Positions 32,441 to 43,968 of a stretch of 64,000 bases of DNA are shown here, one piece after another. Within the stretch, counting starts at the first letter, position 1. The number at the start of each line of letters is the position of its first letter. The stretch covers positions 1 through 64,000 of the forward strand of contig JAUIRK010000049.1 in NCBI GenBank assembly GCA_030549495.1. The letters are read 5' to 3'. Position numbers and translations under genes: made by a program. Below the pieces are notes generated by a model. That model searched no databases and was not told the DNA's origin. It saw only the letters and a list, made by a program, of their open reading frames with translations. This DNA comes from Nectonema munidae (Eukaryota > Nematomorpha > Nectonematoida > Nectonematidae).

Positions 32441-33504
32441 TATATTCTCCGAAATTTTTTGTTAGGGATTTATCTTTATAAAGATTAATATCATACTCTA
32501 GATCTCAAAACAAAATGTTTTCCTTAAAATTAATGCGTATAATAAAGAATTTTTTCCTAGACTAAATTTTATGTGTGATCAATTCCTAGGACAGTTTAAT
32601 AAGTCAATTTTTATTTTTTTAAAAATGCCAAAAAAACTTATATCACATTCTATTAATCTATTGATTGAAAACCGACATATTTTTTAGTTTATTCACACAC
32701 CAATAAAAGTTATTTTTTGATGTCAAATTCTTTATCTATAGAATAGATAAAGAACAATTTTTGAAATACTTTTATTTTTTACTTTGATAAGAATTCAATA
32801 AATTTCGATTAAAGAATTACTATTTGAGGGCGAGGACAAGAGAGTGAATTTGCCAAGTTCAAATAGTTGACGTTATATCGGGTTGTGGAATTGGAAATAT
32901 ATTTTGCGACTGCAACTTCTGTTCAAGTCAAGTCAGCATAACAATATATTTGATTGTCCCTGTTCAATTTGCTTCTACCTACAAGTGTGCGGAAGGGTTT
33001 CAACTCTTATAACTTTAAAAACAAGAAATAGAGACAGATTGCGTGCTGTAGATGGACATGAGACATGCCCCAACAAACATTAGGCCAATAATTTTAAAGC
33101 TTGCTGCTCAAGTACCACTGCAGATATCGCACTAATTCAACTAAATACCTGTTGAAATCTAAAAATTTTAGGTTATATGTTTCTTTCCTTTTCCTGCACA
33201 GAAAATAAAATTATGAAACACGCTGCTTATAGCGGGAGTCCGTGGCACTTTAGCATCTCGGCAGGGGTCACGCGTGCGTAAACGTTGGGAAACACTGATT
33301 TATATCTAGTGTTTAAGGTATTTGTGTAATAAAAAAGTCCATTCTTCAATTTTATTGATTTTTTTTAGCCATTTTCTATAAATTGCAAAAACACAACATT
33401 AGACGAAAATAATAAGGGTTTTGAGGTTGCGTTTTTGCCACGTTCGGCACTAGTGTCTATGAATTTATTTTTTAATCTAACAATTATGAATAAAACTATT
33501 ATTA

Positions 33505-33590
33505 AAAGCGGAGTCGCTATACTTATTACGACTCCGACTACTTTTCAAAATTTGCGCTTTCACCGACTCTGACTCCACAACCCTGTGCCA
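33505..33590. repeat. Degenerate GACTCC-type repeat, second patch
   Basis: GGAGTCGC, CGACTCCGACTAC, CCGACTCTGACTCC and then ACAACCCTG: the same family as 20,370-20,535. Confidence 0.5.
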
Positions 33591-33712
33591 TATCCATCAC
33601 TTTGCTCACAGACTAACTAAACAAATTAATGCAATAATGATTCTATGGTCAGTGGCATATCCGCAGGAGGCTTAGCTCGTTTCCATTGCTCTTACAACAA
33701 CTATACTACTAT

Positions 33713-34018
33713 CCAGTTTGGTGGGTTGCCGGACAAATTGCAGGTGGAAATAATGTCGATGCCCAAAATATTGACAATGGTTTAAGGGCGATATAATGTC
33801 GACGAACACAATATGGCTAATCGTTTGAAGTTGACACAATGTAAACACCAATAATTGTACTGAAACAACTAACTAACTATATTATTATTATTATTATTGG
33901 TGTCGATATTGTGTCCGTTGACATTATGTCTTCTTCAAACGATTAAGACCATTTTTTCTGTCGACATTATGTCCATCAACATTTTGTCTGTTCACGGTCT
34001 GCTGACACTTCGCTGGTT
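33713..34018. mobile_element. Palindromic MITE with TGTCGAC-rich arms (MULE-like)
   Basis: Arms of about 130 bp (33,713-33,852 and 33,894-34,018) are inverted copies. Shared phrases include AATCGTTTGAAG/CTTCAAACGATTA, GACACAATAT/ATTGTGTC and ATAATGTCGAC/GTCGACATTATGT. The loop holds AACTAACTAACTA and an ATT repeat. The repeated TGTCGA motif in the arms also occurs in the FLYWCH element at 53.7 kb, so a Mutator-like origin is inferred. Confidence 0.65.
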
Positions 34019-34467
34019 TTAAAATATATTTTAGATTATTTGTTACTCTAAATTTATACGTTGTAATTTGAAATAACTAACTATTTAATTAACTAACTGA
34101 CAAACAAACTAAAAGTAAAATATTTTTTAAAGAAAAAAGTTGTAATGAAAAAAGCTCACTCAAAAGATCGTTAAATTAAAGAAAATAATCCGCTTTCAAT
34201 GTCGATGCGGATTGAAAAAATAAGCGGATAAGCGGGTCTCCATCGCTATCCTGATTCGTCAATACATCACTAATAATAATAAGCCCTCGTTCCTCCCAAA
34301 AATTCCATATTTACACAAATCGGAATAATTTAATGCTCTTTCCTATGTCTTAGTCGGCAATGTAAAACGGCTTCGATTGTAATATTCAATTTTCAACAGA
34401 CTAATCGCTGTGGGCCAATAAAAATGCAAATAATATGTTCCTAGCTCTAATGATTTCACTTTTGCAG
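34019..34467. other. Stretch upstream of a host exon
   Basis: No exon recognised. It ends in a pyrimidine-rich 3' splice site (TTTCACTTTTGCAG) at 34,454-34,467. Confidence 0.35.
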
Positions 34468-37400
34468 AAGGAGGATTGCTTTGTGGATATGAGTGCTTTG
34501 GATACTTTTAACAAAAATGATTCGTTGTTTCCTTCTTCCAAACAAGACACCACTTCATCCCCGATCAGACCATCGATAGCACTCTCTCCTTCTCACATTA
34601 GTAAGATTTGTATTTTTTTCATGGACATAAATAAACTGTATGGAGTTGTTTTCACGTATAGCGAAACGGATAACAAAGAGACTCTCGTTCGCCATAACAG
34701 CAATACAACTGATTTTTCGTTTTCAAACAAAATTTTAAACAAAAATTCGTGGTAAATATTTATATGAAATATGTAGCGTTAGGCAAAATTTAAAGTAGAG
34801 GTCTAAACTTTTTAGATTTTGAGGAAGTGAATAGGCTTCGAAAAATTTCGTAGGATTTTAGATTCCGATTCATTATTTTTTGACATGATTGATAAATAAG
34901 CATTTTTTCAATCACCACTTCTTATAAATGTTTTTTGGATGTATTTTTCCCCTTTTCCAGAACTGCTAAAGTCTGCGCTGGAACAAGAAAACTTGGATGC
35001 CATCATTTACTCCGCAAAGAAGATTGTGCGTCATGCGAACCCTGAACTGCCGAAGAGCAACTTCAAGTACGATGAATTTATGCTGACAGAGGCCATTGTT
35101 CAAAAGTTCATTGAAAGTACTTAAAACACCTTTTTTAAATAAACATTCCCCCGTTTCTAACAGAAATCCCAAAAATACGCTTAAAGTAAGCCATTCTAGA
35201 AAGCTACCTCTGAAATACGACTTTCTCTGAGATGCGACCTTATTTTTTGCAACGAGCATATTTTCATTAACCTCAGGTGTCTTAAACGACGCGTCTGAAC
35301 TTGCACTTTTGGGTTTATGTTTTCTGTCATATATCGTTGTTGTCAAGGAGATAATCATTATTGTCTGATAGTAGGCTCGGTAGTTAAATCGTTGTCTGAT
35401 TAAAATATAATTTCGACCATGACAATGTCTAGTCTATAACTTATAGGCTATTGTCTCACTTACCATAATTGGGCGTTTAAAGATATAATAAATTGTTCGG
35501 GCAAAAAAGGTAATCAATTAAACTAGGAAGTGGGACTCTAGTTACCATATTTATAAAAAAAAATTAATGCCTCAAGAAAAAAACGCGCGCATACAACGTG
35601 CAAAGCAAAATCAAAGCTGGAATGGGTTTAGATGGGGAGTCAGAGTGGGGTGTGCAGTTGCTCTTAATAAATACTTTTCTATCTCTTCCATTCCCGCTTT
35701 CTTACTAAAAATTTCTACATCTTTTACTGCTATCAAAATGAAATCTTTTTCAAAAAACTCAGAAATTTCAACCATAAAATCAATTTTGAACTCAAACAAA
35801 CATGTTATAAATAATTAAAATATGGTTTTGTTGATAAATTTTAATTTCTTAATTTGTTTGCTTCACATGTGTTTTCGTTATTAACACTTTCTTCATTAAT
35901 CTAAATTTGACTTAAACACATTTAATAGAGTATGTTTTTCAATCCAATGAAGCACTATTATGTTCTTACAAAATAAACTCAAAACATCAGACTTTTTTTC
36001 AACTTCTTTCCTAGAAAATTTATCAGATTTGAGTCCAAGTTTTGTTAAGTCGAAATCACGATAACTCGAAGTGTTTGGCCAAGGCCATTGAGCTTCGAGT
36101 AAACGAGAGTATACTGTATATATTAAATGTATTTACGAAAAAATTTAGTCACCATAATATTTCTTGGATGTACAGTCCTCACAATGATTTTCACCAATTG
36201 AAAAATAGTTATATGAATTATAGTTGGGGGTTACTATCAAAGGAGTGACAAAAATACAGAAATTCAAGGGGGTGAGATGCCAAATCAACTAACTAACAGA
36301 AATGTTATCTAACTAGCGCCCCAGCTGACTAACCTGAGTAACTATCCTGGAGGATAGTGAAAATAAGATAAATTGGAAAATTGCTAAGAGGACACTTTGA
36401 AAACTTTATTTATCTTTATATATCAAAACTTTATACATTTTTATATCCGTGATTAAGACATTCGTGTGTAAAACGTTTGGATAAATAAACTTGTCAAAGT
36501 GTCCCCTTAGCAATCTTTCAATTTATTTTATTTTTACTACCTTTCAATTAATGGGCACATTCATCAAACATCTTAATAGTTTGTTTGTATCAAATAGGAA
36601 TAGCTATTTAACTAACCAGCTCCCTAATTAATTAATCAATCAACTAACTAACGAACCTTTAATTTAATTCCGTTACTCCTTTGAGATGACACTTCTTTGA
36701 ATTTTTGTATTTTTTGAGGATAACTCAATACCTTAGAACATTATAGAAGTGGATACATTTGTCACTCTTTAAAACTCCTTTGAAAGCATCCTAGTATTAT
36801 CTATACTATTTAAATACATCCATTCCTTTAAATTGATTTTTATATAGAGAATCCTGGCAAAGTAGATGAAGTGAAAGAAGAACCTGATGAGAAGATCAGT
36901 GCTTCTACGAACTTATCCGACGCTATCCTCTCCAACTCCACGAAATTGGAAGAAGCTTTTTCCAATGATCAAGAAAACATATCTTCTCTACAAGACATAA
37001 CGATGATCGAAACATCACATCTCCCTAAAAAAGATCCTTGTGAAAGGGATCCTATTCAAAAGAACTCAATTCATGAATTATCCTTCTTTCTTACTAACGA
37101 TTCCTTGGGTCGTCTGCCTTCCGAAAAGGATAGTATTTGTATGGATAAAAATATTAAAACAGTCCCTATACCAACGATGGATCTTTTGCATTTCTCTTCA
37201 GATTCTCCTAAAATTCAGAATTTTGAAATAAATAACTCATGGGATATTTCTTTAAACAAAAGCCCACCATTAACCGAGTTATCTGCTTGTTTTCAACCGA
37301 GTCATTGTGAAAAGATATTAGGGGAAAATGTTAAAAGCAGTGCCTTTGAAGATACAAACCTAGATTTCTTTCTTTGCAATCGAACGGTCGATCCTGTTAA

Positions 37401-40400
37401 CATTTCGATCAAGGCTTGCAATGTGGAATTAGAGAAGATTCTTGATATTTCGGAGGCCAAAGGATGTTTTTCACCTGTTTCACAAAATGTCATTTGTGGT
37501 GAAAAACAAAATTTTTTATCTGATATGAGCTTAATAATGGATTGTAATTCAAGGGAACGTTTAGTCAATTTTTCTAAAAGCTTTGATGACGCTTCTGTTC
37601 AAAAAGATAACACGCTCGAAACTTCTAAACTTATCGAGTTTCCTCTCTTAGAACAACCGATTAACCGTGGCGAAGAGAGTGCATTTGATATCAATGAATT
37701 AGCCAAAACACCTGGTATTATTTACACTTTATTTTCTTCCATTTTTTGTACCAACTATGGTTTATATACTTTTTTATTTAATACCATTTACTTGTTATTA
37801 TGTGCACATCGGGTTTCTTAAATTTTTCAGTTCAAAAAGCTGGTAAGAGATTTTTGCACGCTTCATGAAATGGGCAAATTTCATGCGGGAATCCTAAAAT
37901 TTGTTTATAACTAATTGCTAGTCGAGAAATAATACGTTTTGGATTATTTCTTACATATTACTACTTAAATAATTATTATAAACTTATGAGTTGGTAATTT
38001 TTGCTATATAAAAAACTACCCAAATAAATATTAAGTTTATATAATTAATTTTTAATATAAAAAAATTTTTTTATAAAAAAATAATTGTTTATAAATTATT
38101 TCTTTATAAAATAATGTTATGCACTTTTTTCATAAATTTTTATTTAAAAAAATCTTAAAAGTTTGTTATTTGAATTATTATTGAAAAAATAATGAGTAAC
38201 TAATTACCCACCTAATGAACTAATCTTGCTAAACTAACCAAATGACTAACTAACAAATTAACCCGTTTTGGTTCACGCAAAACAGACGATTTAGACTAAT
38301 CACTATTGATTGGAAATTCGACTTCATCTGCGTTCCTCTCTAGCAACAATAACCAAAATGGGTTAATATTTTTCCCTCTATTTTTTCCTAATAATACAAA
38401 CGTGAGTTACTACATTCCAGGTTGTTTTTTGCAAAAATACTTAAAATTAAAATTCACATGACTGGGTGGTACCTACCAGCATAGCAATATTTTCGTACAT
38501 CATTGCTGCTCATTTGATGACATGAAAAACCTCTTCACCATTTCATGAAAAGAGCAATTTCACAAACAAGCTGTATAATATCTCAAAGCTTAAACTTAGC
38601 TAAATATGATGTCCTTATATTATCTTCTATGAGTATTAGGCTTCGGATATTAGCGGTAAATTACCGAAAGTGATATATTTTGATATAGAGGAACAAAATC
38701 TATTAAAATGTGTATAGGGAAAATGGAAAACATTTTGATATTAATACACTTTTACAAAGAAAGAAATACGTTGTAGCATAATTAAAAAATATCGACCATT
38801 TTAACAGAGAAGTATGCTTTTAAAAAAAGTGGGTTGTCTAATGTTTTTGGTGCCAATCGGGGACGAATTTTGAATAGAATGACTTCGGTAGAACTTTTCC
38901 AAGCGTTCACATCGATTCCGGGCTTTTAGTCCTCAAACCCAATTTACTTTTCATGCTTTCTCTGATGGGTACGACTCTGACTTAACATTCAAACCACAAT
39001 GTCATCAATGTTCTTAAACTAGAGAAGCATGGAACCTAGGCATAACTTATGAAGTTGTCATTTCAACACGCATTATATCGTTGGCTGCAAATTATTACAT
39101 TTATGGCAATGCTTGCGTATTAACATTCATTTAAAGAGTGAATTGGTTCATAAAAATTTGCACAAATCTTAGCAAGGTAAAATCGATAACGCTGTTTCCG
39201 TTGTGGCAGTGCTCATGGAAGTTTGTTTCCCGGTAGTGAATTACCGATGTTCAAACCCTAATGATCTTATTTATTCCTTTACTACGATTCATTATTTCCC
39301 TTCGTCTCCTTTTTCTGGTTCTATTTGCTTCATCAATGGCAAAGCATTACACGATTTTCATATGTTAATGAAATAGTATGAGGTGAGAAATTTTGTGACA
39401 GACAATGCAAGCATCATAGAATTCATGTTGTACACATATTGAAAAATAGAGTTTTTATGAAATAACCTACGTCTTAAGTTTACTTCTCTTTAATCTCTTT
39501 CCATGCTCTATTCTTTGCGCACGACAAAAGAATTCATAAACAATTCGTCGCACGAAACCTTTATTTTAGGGCAAAATAACATTTAAAAATGTTGAAATTA
39601 AGAGAAGCCCCAGCATACATACTTCAATTTTTTTGCTACCATTTCCAAGTAAAGATGAACAAATATTTTTACAATTTAGTTGTTGAATGCATTAATAAGT
39701 GTCTTACTACAATGGAAAGTAAAAGAAGCTTAGTTGAGATTATTGCTTGATAAAGATTAAAATAAATAATTACCTGCGATAATTTTGTCAATCCATCACA
39801 AAAACATTCACAGAAACACGAAAACTCAATCATAGATGATAAGTTCCGTTTTTAGTATGTCATTCATTAGCCTACTATACACCTAAAATGGATGATATCT
39901 TCCCATAATTTTATTAATCTATGTCTACTATGAAACTATCATATTGCAGAATATTACAAGGACATTTAACGAACGCGTGATAACTCATTAATGATTGCTA
40001 TACTTGAAATAATGATTTTGTAGCGCATATTGTCGTGCGCTCATTTATTTGGGTGCAATAGCAGTTTCACATTCTTTCCTTTAGCATCTTTGAAGAGCGT
40101 ATATTTAAAATGAGTTAAAACAATTTTGCCTTTTTAAGAATTGAGTGAAAAGAACAGTGAGTCCTATTTATTTACGACTCATAAAAGTAAGTTCAACTGG
40201 TCCACTATCAAAGACATAAAAGAGACGCCCAAAGTGAACGAGTATCTGAACAATGCGAAGAACAAGAACAAGGCCACGCCCTTCACCCTGAAGACACGCG
40301 ACTTCCTGAATACCGACGACCTGAACGAAGAAACATGCATTTTGGATCCGCTCGCTGATTTCACCATGAACGCCACTCTCTATCCCGACACCCTTCTTCT

Positions 40401-41133
40401 AGACAGCGAGTGTTCTTTCAGCCCCGCGAGAAGTGATTTGCCTCGAAAGGTTCCAGTTGATAGTGGACCTTCTCTGTCCAAAGACTCGGGAATGGACCAC
40501 GACCTCAATGGGACCAATGATCGCACTTTCCATTGCTCAAATGTGAAGTTTGAAGGAGATGTAACAGTGGATGATGCAGCAAGGGATGTGGGAGCTTCTG
40601 TTCTTGAAAATGAGAATATTGCATCCAGCCTTCTCGTGAATGATAAGAAGATCGAGTATCGGAGAGTTCAAGCCTTTGCCAAAGAGTGCAAACCTAACGA
40701 CACCACTTTTAATTATTCCAAACTAAATTTACACGATTCAACAAACATGTCTTTTCTAGGACTGAACTCCACTATTGATAATGACTACTTTTCAAACTTT
40801 TTGAATCACCGAGAAGTGCCACATTCACACCACTCACAAAATTATGAAGTTAGTACCCACACGAATTATTCAAGCAAGAACCAAGAAAAGCTACTAGATA
40901 TATCCATCTTTCCACAAACAACATCAGCTTGTCAAACTGCGTGTAACAATTCTGCAGCCTACAATGAATTGGAATGTTTTGATTTGAATCAGATAAGTTT
41001 TCTAGATGTAAATCTTTGCCCTAACCATTTAAAAAGATCTATCACTCCACAAAAAGATTTAATGGAATTTACCATTCTCACTGAAGACGATAAAGAAAAT
41101 CAAAGCCACTTTTCAGACAAATTGCCAAACTAA
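34468..41133 (+). CDS. Unidentified spliced host gene, 3' part (five exons)
   Basis: Exons with matching splice sites and phases are 34468-34600, 34961-35116, 36848-37714, 37831-37842 (12 nt, optional) and 40139-41133. Each is bounded by AG and GT, and the phases (1,1,1,1) join without a stop. The protein is polar and rich in serine, aspartate and asparagine. Exon 2 looks folded and helical (LLKSALEQENLDAIIYSAKK). The last exon is less AT-rich at its start, as real coding sequence should be. The C-terminus has KRSITPQ and a KEN-box-like DDKENQ, and a MEFT sequence that faintly recalls the MELT repeats of KNL1. That suggests, but does not establish, a cell-cycle role. I do not recognise the family. 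The 5' exons are missing or not identified. Introns 1.7 and 2.3 kb long hold MITEs. Confidence 0.75.
36230..36712. repeat. Foldback-like repeat in host intron
   Basis: The motif GAGTGACAAAAATACAGAAA at 36,242 is answered by an inverted form, TTTGAATTTTTGTATTTTTT, at 36,696. The edges have ACTATCAAAGGAG and GTTACTCCTTTGA. CTAACTAAC repeats and another palindromic MITE lie between. The related GAGTGACAAAATATAC repeat at 41.8 kb points to one family. Confidence 0.45.
36356..36538. mobile_element. Palindromic MITE, about 58-bp arms
   Basis: The left arm runs from GTGAAAATAAGATAAATTGG through GCTAAGAGGACACTTTG to TTTATTTATC. The right arm is its inverted copy (GATAAATAAAC...CAAAGTGTCCCCTTAGC...TTTATTTTTAC). 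It is non-coding and 183 bp long. The superfamily is unknown. Confidence 0.7.
37831..37842 (+). other. Candidate 12-nt microexon
   Basis: TTCAAAAAGCTG is bounded by a strong acceptor (AAATTTTTCAG) and a strong donor (GTAAGAG). Its length is a multiple of 3 and the phases of both neighbours (phase 1 on each side) agree, so including it adds four residues (VQKA) and skipping it keeps the frame. Flanking exons are 37,714 and 40,139. Confidence 0.5.
38262..38362 (-). mobile_element. piggyBac-like palindromic MITE, copy C (short)
   Basis: Flanked by TTAA at 38,258-38,261 and 38,363-38,366. Ends are CCCGTTTTGGTT and AACCAAAATGGG, a near-perfect inverted pair. It contains ATCGTCTG on the minus strand and TTCATCTGCG on the plus strand. 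At 101 bp it is shorter than the other copies and sits directly after a CTAACTAAC-type run. Confidence 0.75.
38637..39260. mobile_element. Probable hAT-like non-autonomous element in host intron
   Basis: The left end TAGGCTTCGGATATTAGCGG and the right end, on the other strand TAGGGTTTGAACATCGGTAA, are related inverted termini. The outer 8-mers ATGAGTAT and ATGATCTT agree only at some positions, so a target duplication is weak. Span 624 bp, no frame. Confidence 0.45.
39261..40138. other. Intron sequence without recognised feature
   Basis: The rest of the last intron of the host gene. It ends with the acceptor TTGCCTTTTTAAG at 40,138. Confidence 0.4.
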
Positions 41134-41322
41134 AATGAACTCTCTCATAAGCAATTGTGTTCTAGGGTTTTAGCTGAAAAGTTTTTTGATAATGAATATC
41201 TATTTACAAAATATTTATCCCGTTTTTATATTGTAGTTTTTAAAGATGTTTGTTGATTGTATGTCTTCACCTTGAACTCCCCTCTATATTTTCTTGTGGT
41301 AAATTATTATTTAATATCTTCA

Positions 41323-41328
41323 AATAAA
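41323..41328 (+). terminator. Poly(A) signal of the 34-41 kb host gene
   Basis: AATAAA lies 190 bases after the stop codon, followed by a T-rich stretch. This is a plausible cleavage context. Confidence 0.6.
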
Positions 41329-41817
41329 ATTTGCATTTCTAAGAAAATTTATGTTGCATTTTCTAAATCAATTTCCTCTAATGACTAAAATTGATATTAA
41401 ATATCACAATAAATTGTCCCAATTTTGGTTGTGTGCGAAATAAACAAGTTGCTAATACTTTGCACTGTCTATGATGGAACGGAGTTATTAGTGCTTGATA
41501 TGGCAGCCAGCTTATCACAAGTTATCTCAAGATAACAATTTTCAAAAGGATGAGAACTATGAAAAAATAAAAATGATTAAACCAATACATTTTAATATAT
41601 CTAATTGATTGCAAGCGGTGTATATTTGCGTATTTATATTTGAAACGTCAAAAAGATGTATTCTTCGTTAAAAATATTGGCAGATTGCTTCGCGTAGAAA
41701 TGTGAGGAATATGCAAACTAAAAAAAGTTCCTTGAAGACGGCATAAAAACGAACGCTACCTTGAGTAAAGGGTGTTTGGGATTTAATGGCTCGAATAACA
41801 CCGATTTGGAGCGGGTT

Positions 41818-42052
41818 ATTATCAAGAGTGACATGACAAAATATTAAAAAATTCAAGAGTGACAAAATATACAAAAATTCAAAAGAGTGACAAAATATAC
41901 AAAAAGTCAAGAGTGACAAAATATACAAAAAGTCAAAAGATTTACTTACCTACCTATACTTACGTAAAAAAACTCTTTTGATTTGTCGCTCTTTTAATCG
42001 CTATTTTAAGAGTGACGAATTATGTCGCTCTTTTGATTTGTCACTCTGATGA
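41818..42052. repeat. Tandem and inverted GAGTGACAAAATATAC foldback
   Basis: Four or five units of about 26 bp (TCAAGAGTGACAAAATATAC and variants) run from 41,820 to 41,940. They are followed by inverted units (CTCTTTTGATTTGTCGCTCT, GTCACTCT) up to 42,052. The two halves can fold back. No target duplication is obvious. Confidence 0.65.
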
Positions 42053-42059
42053 ACATCTC

Positions 42060-42969
42060 CCATTTGGAGCATATCTTTAACCTGCCCTTTTCTTTGCCTA
42101 ATAATGGAGTAGAGGATAAAATAAGAGCTAGGCAAGAGAAATAAAAGTTAACTTCTTCCTTGGTGATTTTGAGTTAGTGAAGTATGTCACTGAAATATCT
42201 TGAAACAAAACTTCATTCACATCCAAAAACAAAGGTGCAAACCCTCTTTATTAAGGTAAAGAGAAAGTAAGGGGATAATTTAAAAAATTAGAGAAGCAAG
42301 AAGCACTACAAAATATTTTGTCAATTAAACTAACAAAGTTGACTCAATCAACGGATACAATGGGTAGAAGCAGTGCCCGCGCTAAGCAAAAATTTTAGGG
42401 CGCTAATTTTTGAACTAATCCATATTCATGTTATAACATATGTAAATATACTTAACATTTTATATATAAATAAATAAAACAAACTAAAAAATTAACATAA
42501 TTTATTTTAAACAATAATATTATTTAGAATAATTTATAATATAATGAAGTTAAACAATAATATAGAGAACAGAATGTCACAGCAAAAAAAACATTTCTCA
42601 AACTTTTAATCTGAAAAATCTGCAATTCCAAAGTGATTTAAAACAGCTCAAAAATTTAGGACACAAAATCTACACTAAACTAGCGCAATATGATAAAAAT
42701 ACAAAGTTTTGAAAGAAACATTAACAATTTTAATGAAAAAAGATTAATCTAAGTAATATGTATATAATATTTTTACTGTTTGCATTCAAAGACAAATTAC
42801 TATTAGATTAAAAAAGATTTTGGCAAGCTATAAAATTAAAATTTATAGAATATAGTTCAATTAGTAGGTAAACTTTGATTTTTTTAATCAAAATTAAATT
42901 TTTTTTTTCCAATTTTTACATGATCTTATTCAAAATTTCTTAAATTTTATTTTAAAATTTTGAAAAATA
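42060..42969. other. AT-rich stretch without recognised gene
   Basis: No exon, RNA or repeat border recognised between the foldback and the Tigger left terminus. Confidence 0.35.
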
Positions 42970-43968
42970 CAGTAAAATCCCGTTGTGTCGAAGTCGGTTG
43001 TCTCGAACATTCGTTAAGACGAACTTAGAGCTAATCCCCCTCAAACTTAATATCTAACACATTGCAAAAACTCTGCTTAACTCGAAGTTGGATGAGTCGA
43101 ACATTCGGTTAAGTCGAACCATACGCGCTTCTCTCATTATATCTATGTTCGTTGTTTTTTCTACGCATGTGTCGAAGTGATTTAAAAGATTTTACTTAAG
43201 TATATCCTTGTGATAATACATTAAAGATTTTCATCTCTCTACTCCTTTGCTTCATTGCACATAATTGTGATATCTGTTGATACACTTCATAGTTCTATCT
43301 AGTTCTTCTCTTCACTCTGCTCACTCCAAAAGTTGTGTGTTCTGTGATTTTGACTGAGATATTTTCCAAAAGTCTGTTTATACGGGTATCCCATGATTTT
43401 TATGCTTATAGTCTTTATGCTTGTCGGTATATAATGCAGTGTTAAAATTTATTAGTTTATCATGAATTAACATTTTAAAAATATACAAGATTTATTTTTT
43501 TGTTGAATGAACCAGAGGCGTAGCTAGTGGTGGCGGCAGGGGCGGTGTAGAGTAAAGATAGAAAAGTGTGTAAACTGGAAAGTTTGCACTTAGTATTCAT
43601 TTGGAGTCTTTTTGATTTTGTTTTAAATTATGTGGAATCGCAAGAATGAAGAGTATAATTGTGTATCAAAAACGGCAAAACTTCATAAACGTGGTTTTTC
43701 CTAGATCTACAGTTATTAAAAGTTTTTGAGATAACGTATTGTAAATTAATTTTTTATTAAGAAGAAGTGGGTGCCATATATTTGATTCATTTGTTTTACT
43801 CAAACTTTGTTGATTGTTTCAATTAGTGAAATTTTCGTAAGTTTTTTCAATCTTCAATATTTATTATCAGAATAGATTTGAAAAAGTTTTTTACTTTCAT
43901 ACCTGTTTTAAAGTATTTAATTAGAGTTTTTGAAAAATGGACAAGCCTAAAAGAAACCTAACTGTTCT

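Larger units (their letters stand above)
29821..33294 (+). mobile_element. Large decayed hAT element with nested insertions
   Basis: The left end near 29,821 reads AGCGTTTCCCAACTTTTTTT and the right end near 33,294 reads AACGTTGGGAAACACT, an inverted pair typical of hAT termini. Both edges continue into ACCCC-containing subterminal sequence (GTGGACCCCTA and GGCAGGGGTCACGCG). Close to the right end, 32,900-33,130 carries scraps of a hAT C-terminus, including VSTLITLKTRNRDRLRA. SINE and LINE pieces lie inside. No clean 8-bp duplication is visible, so the two ends could belong to different copies. Confidence 0.5.

Noticed and set aside
43511-43545. Separate transposon end (CAGAGGCGTAGCTAGTGG) inside the Tigger 5' region
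   Set aside because: It resembles a hAT-type terminus, but no partner end or target duplication was found nearby.
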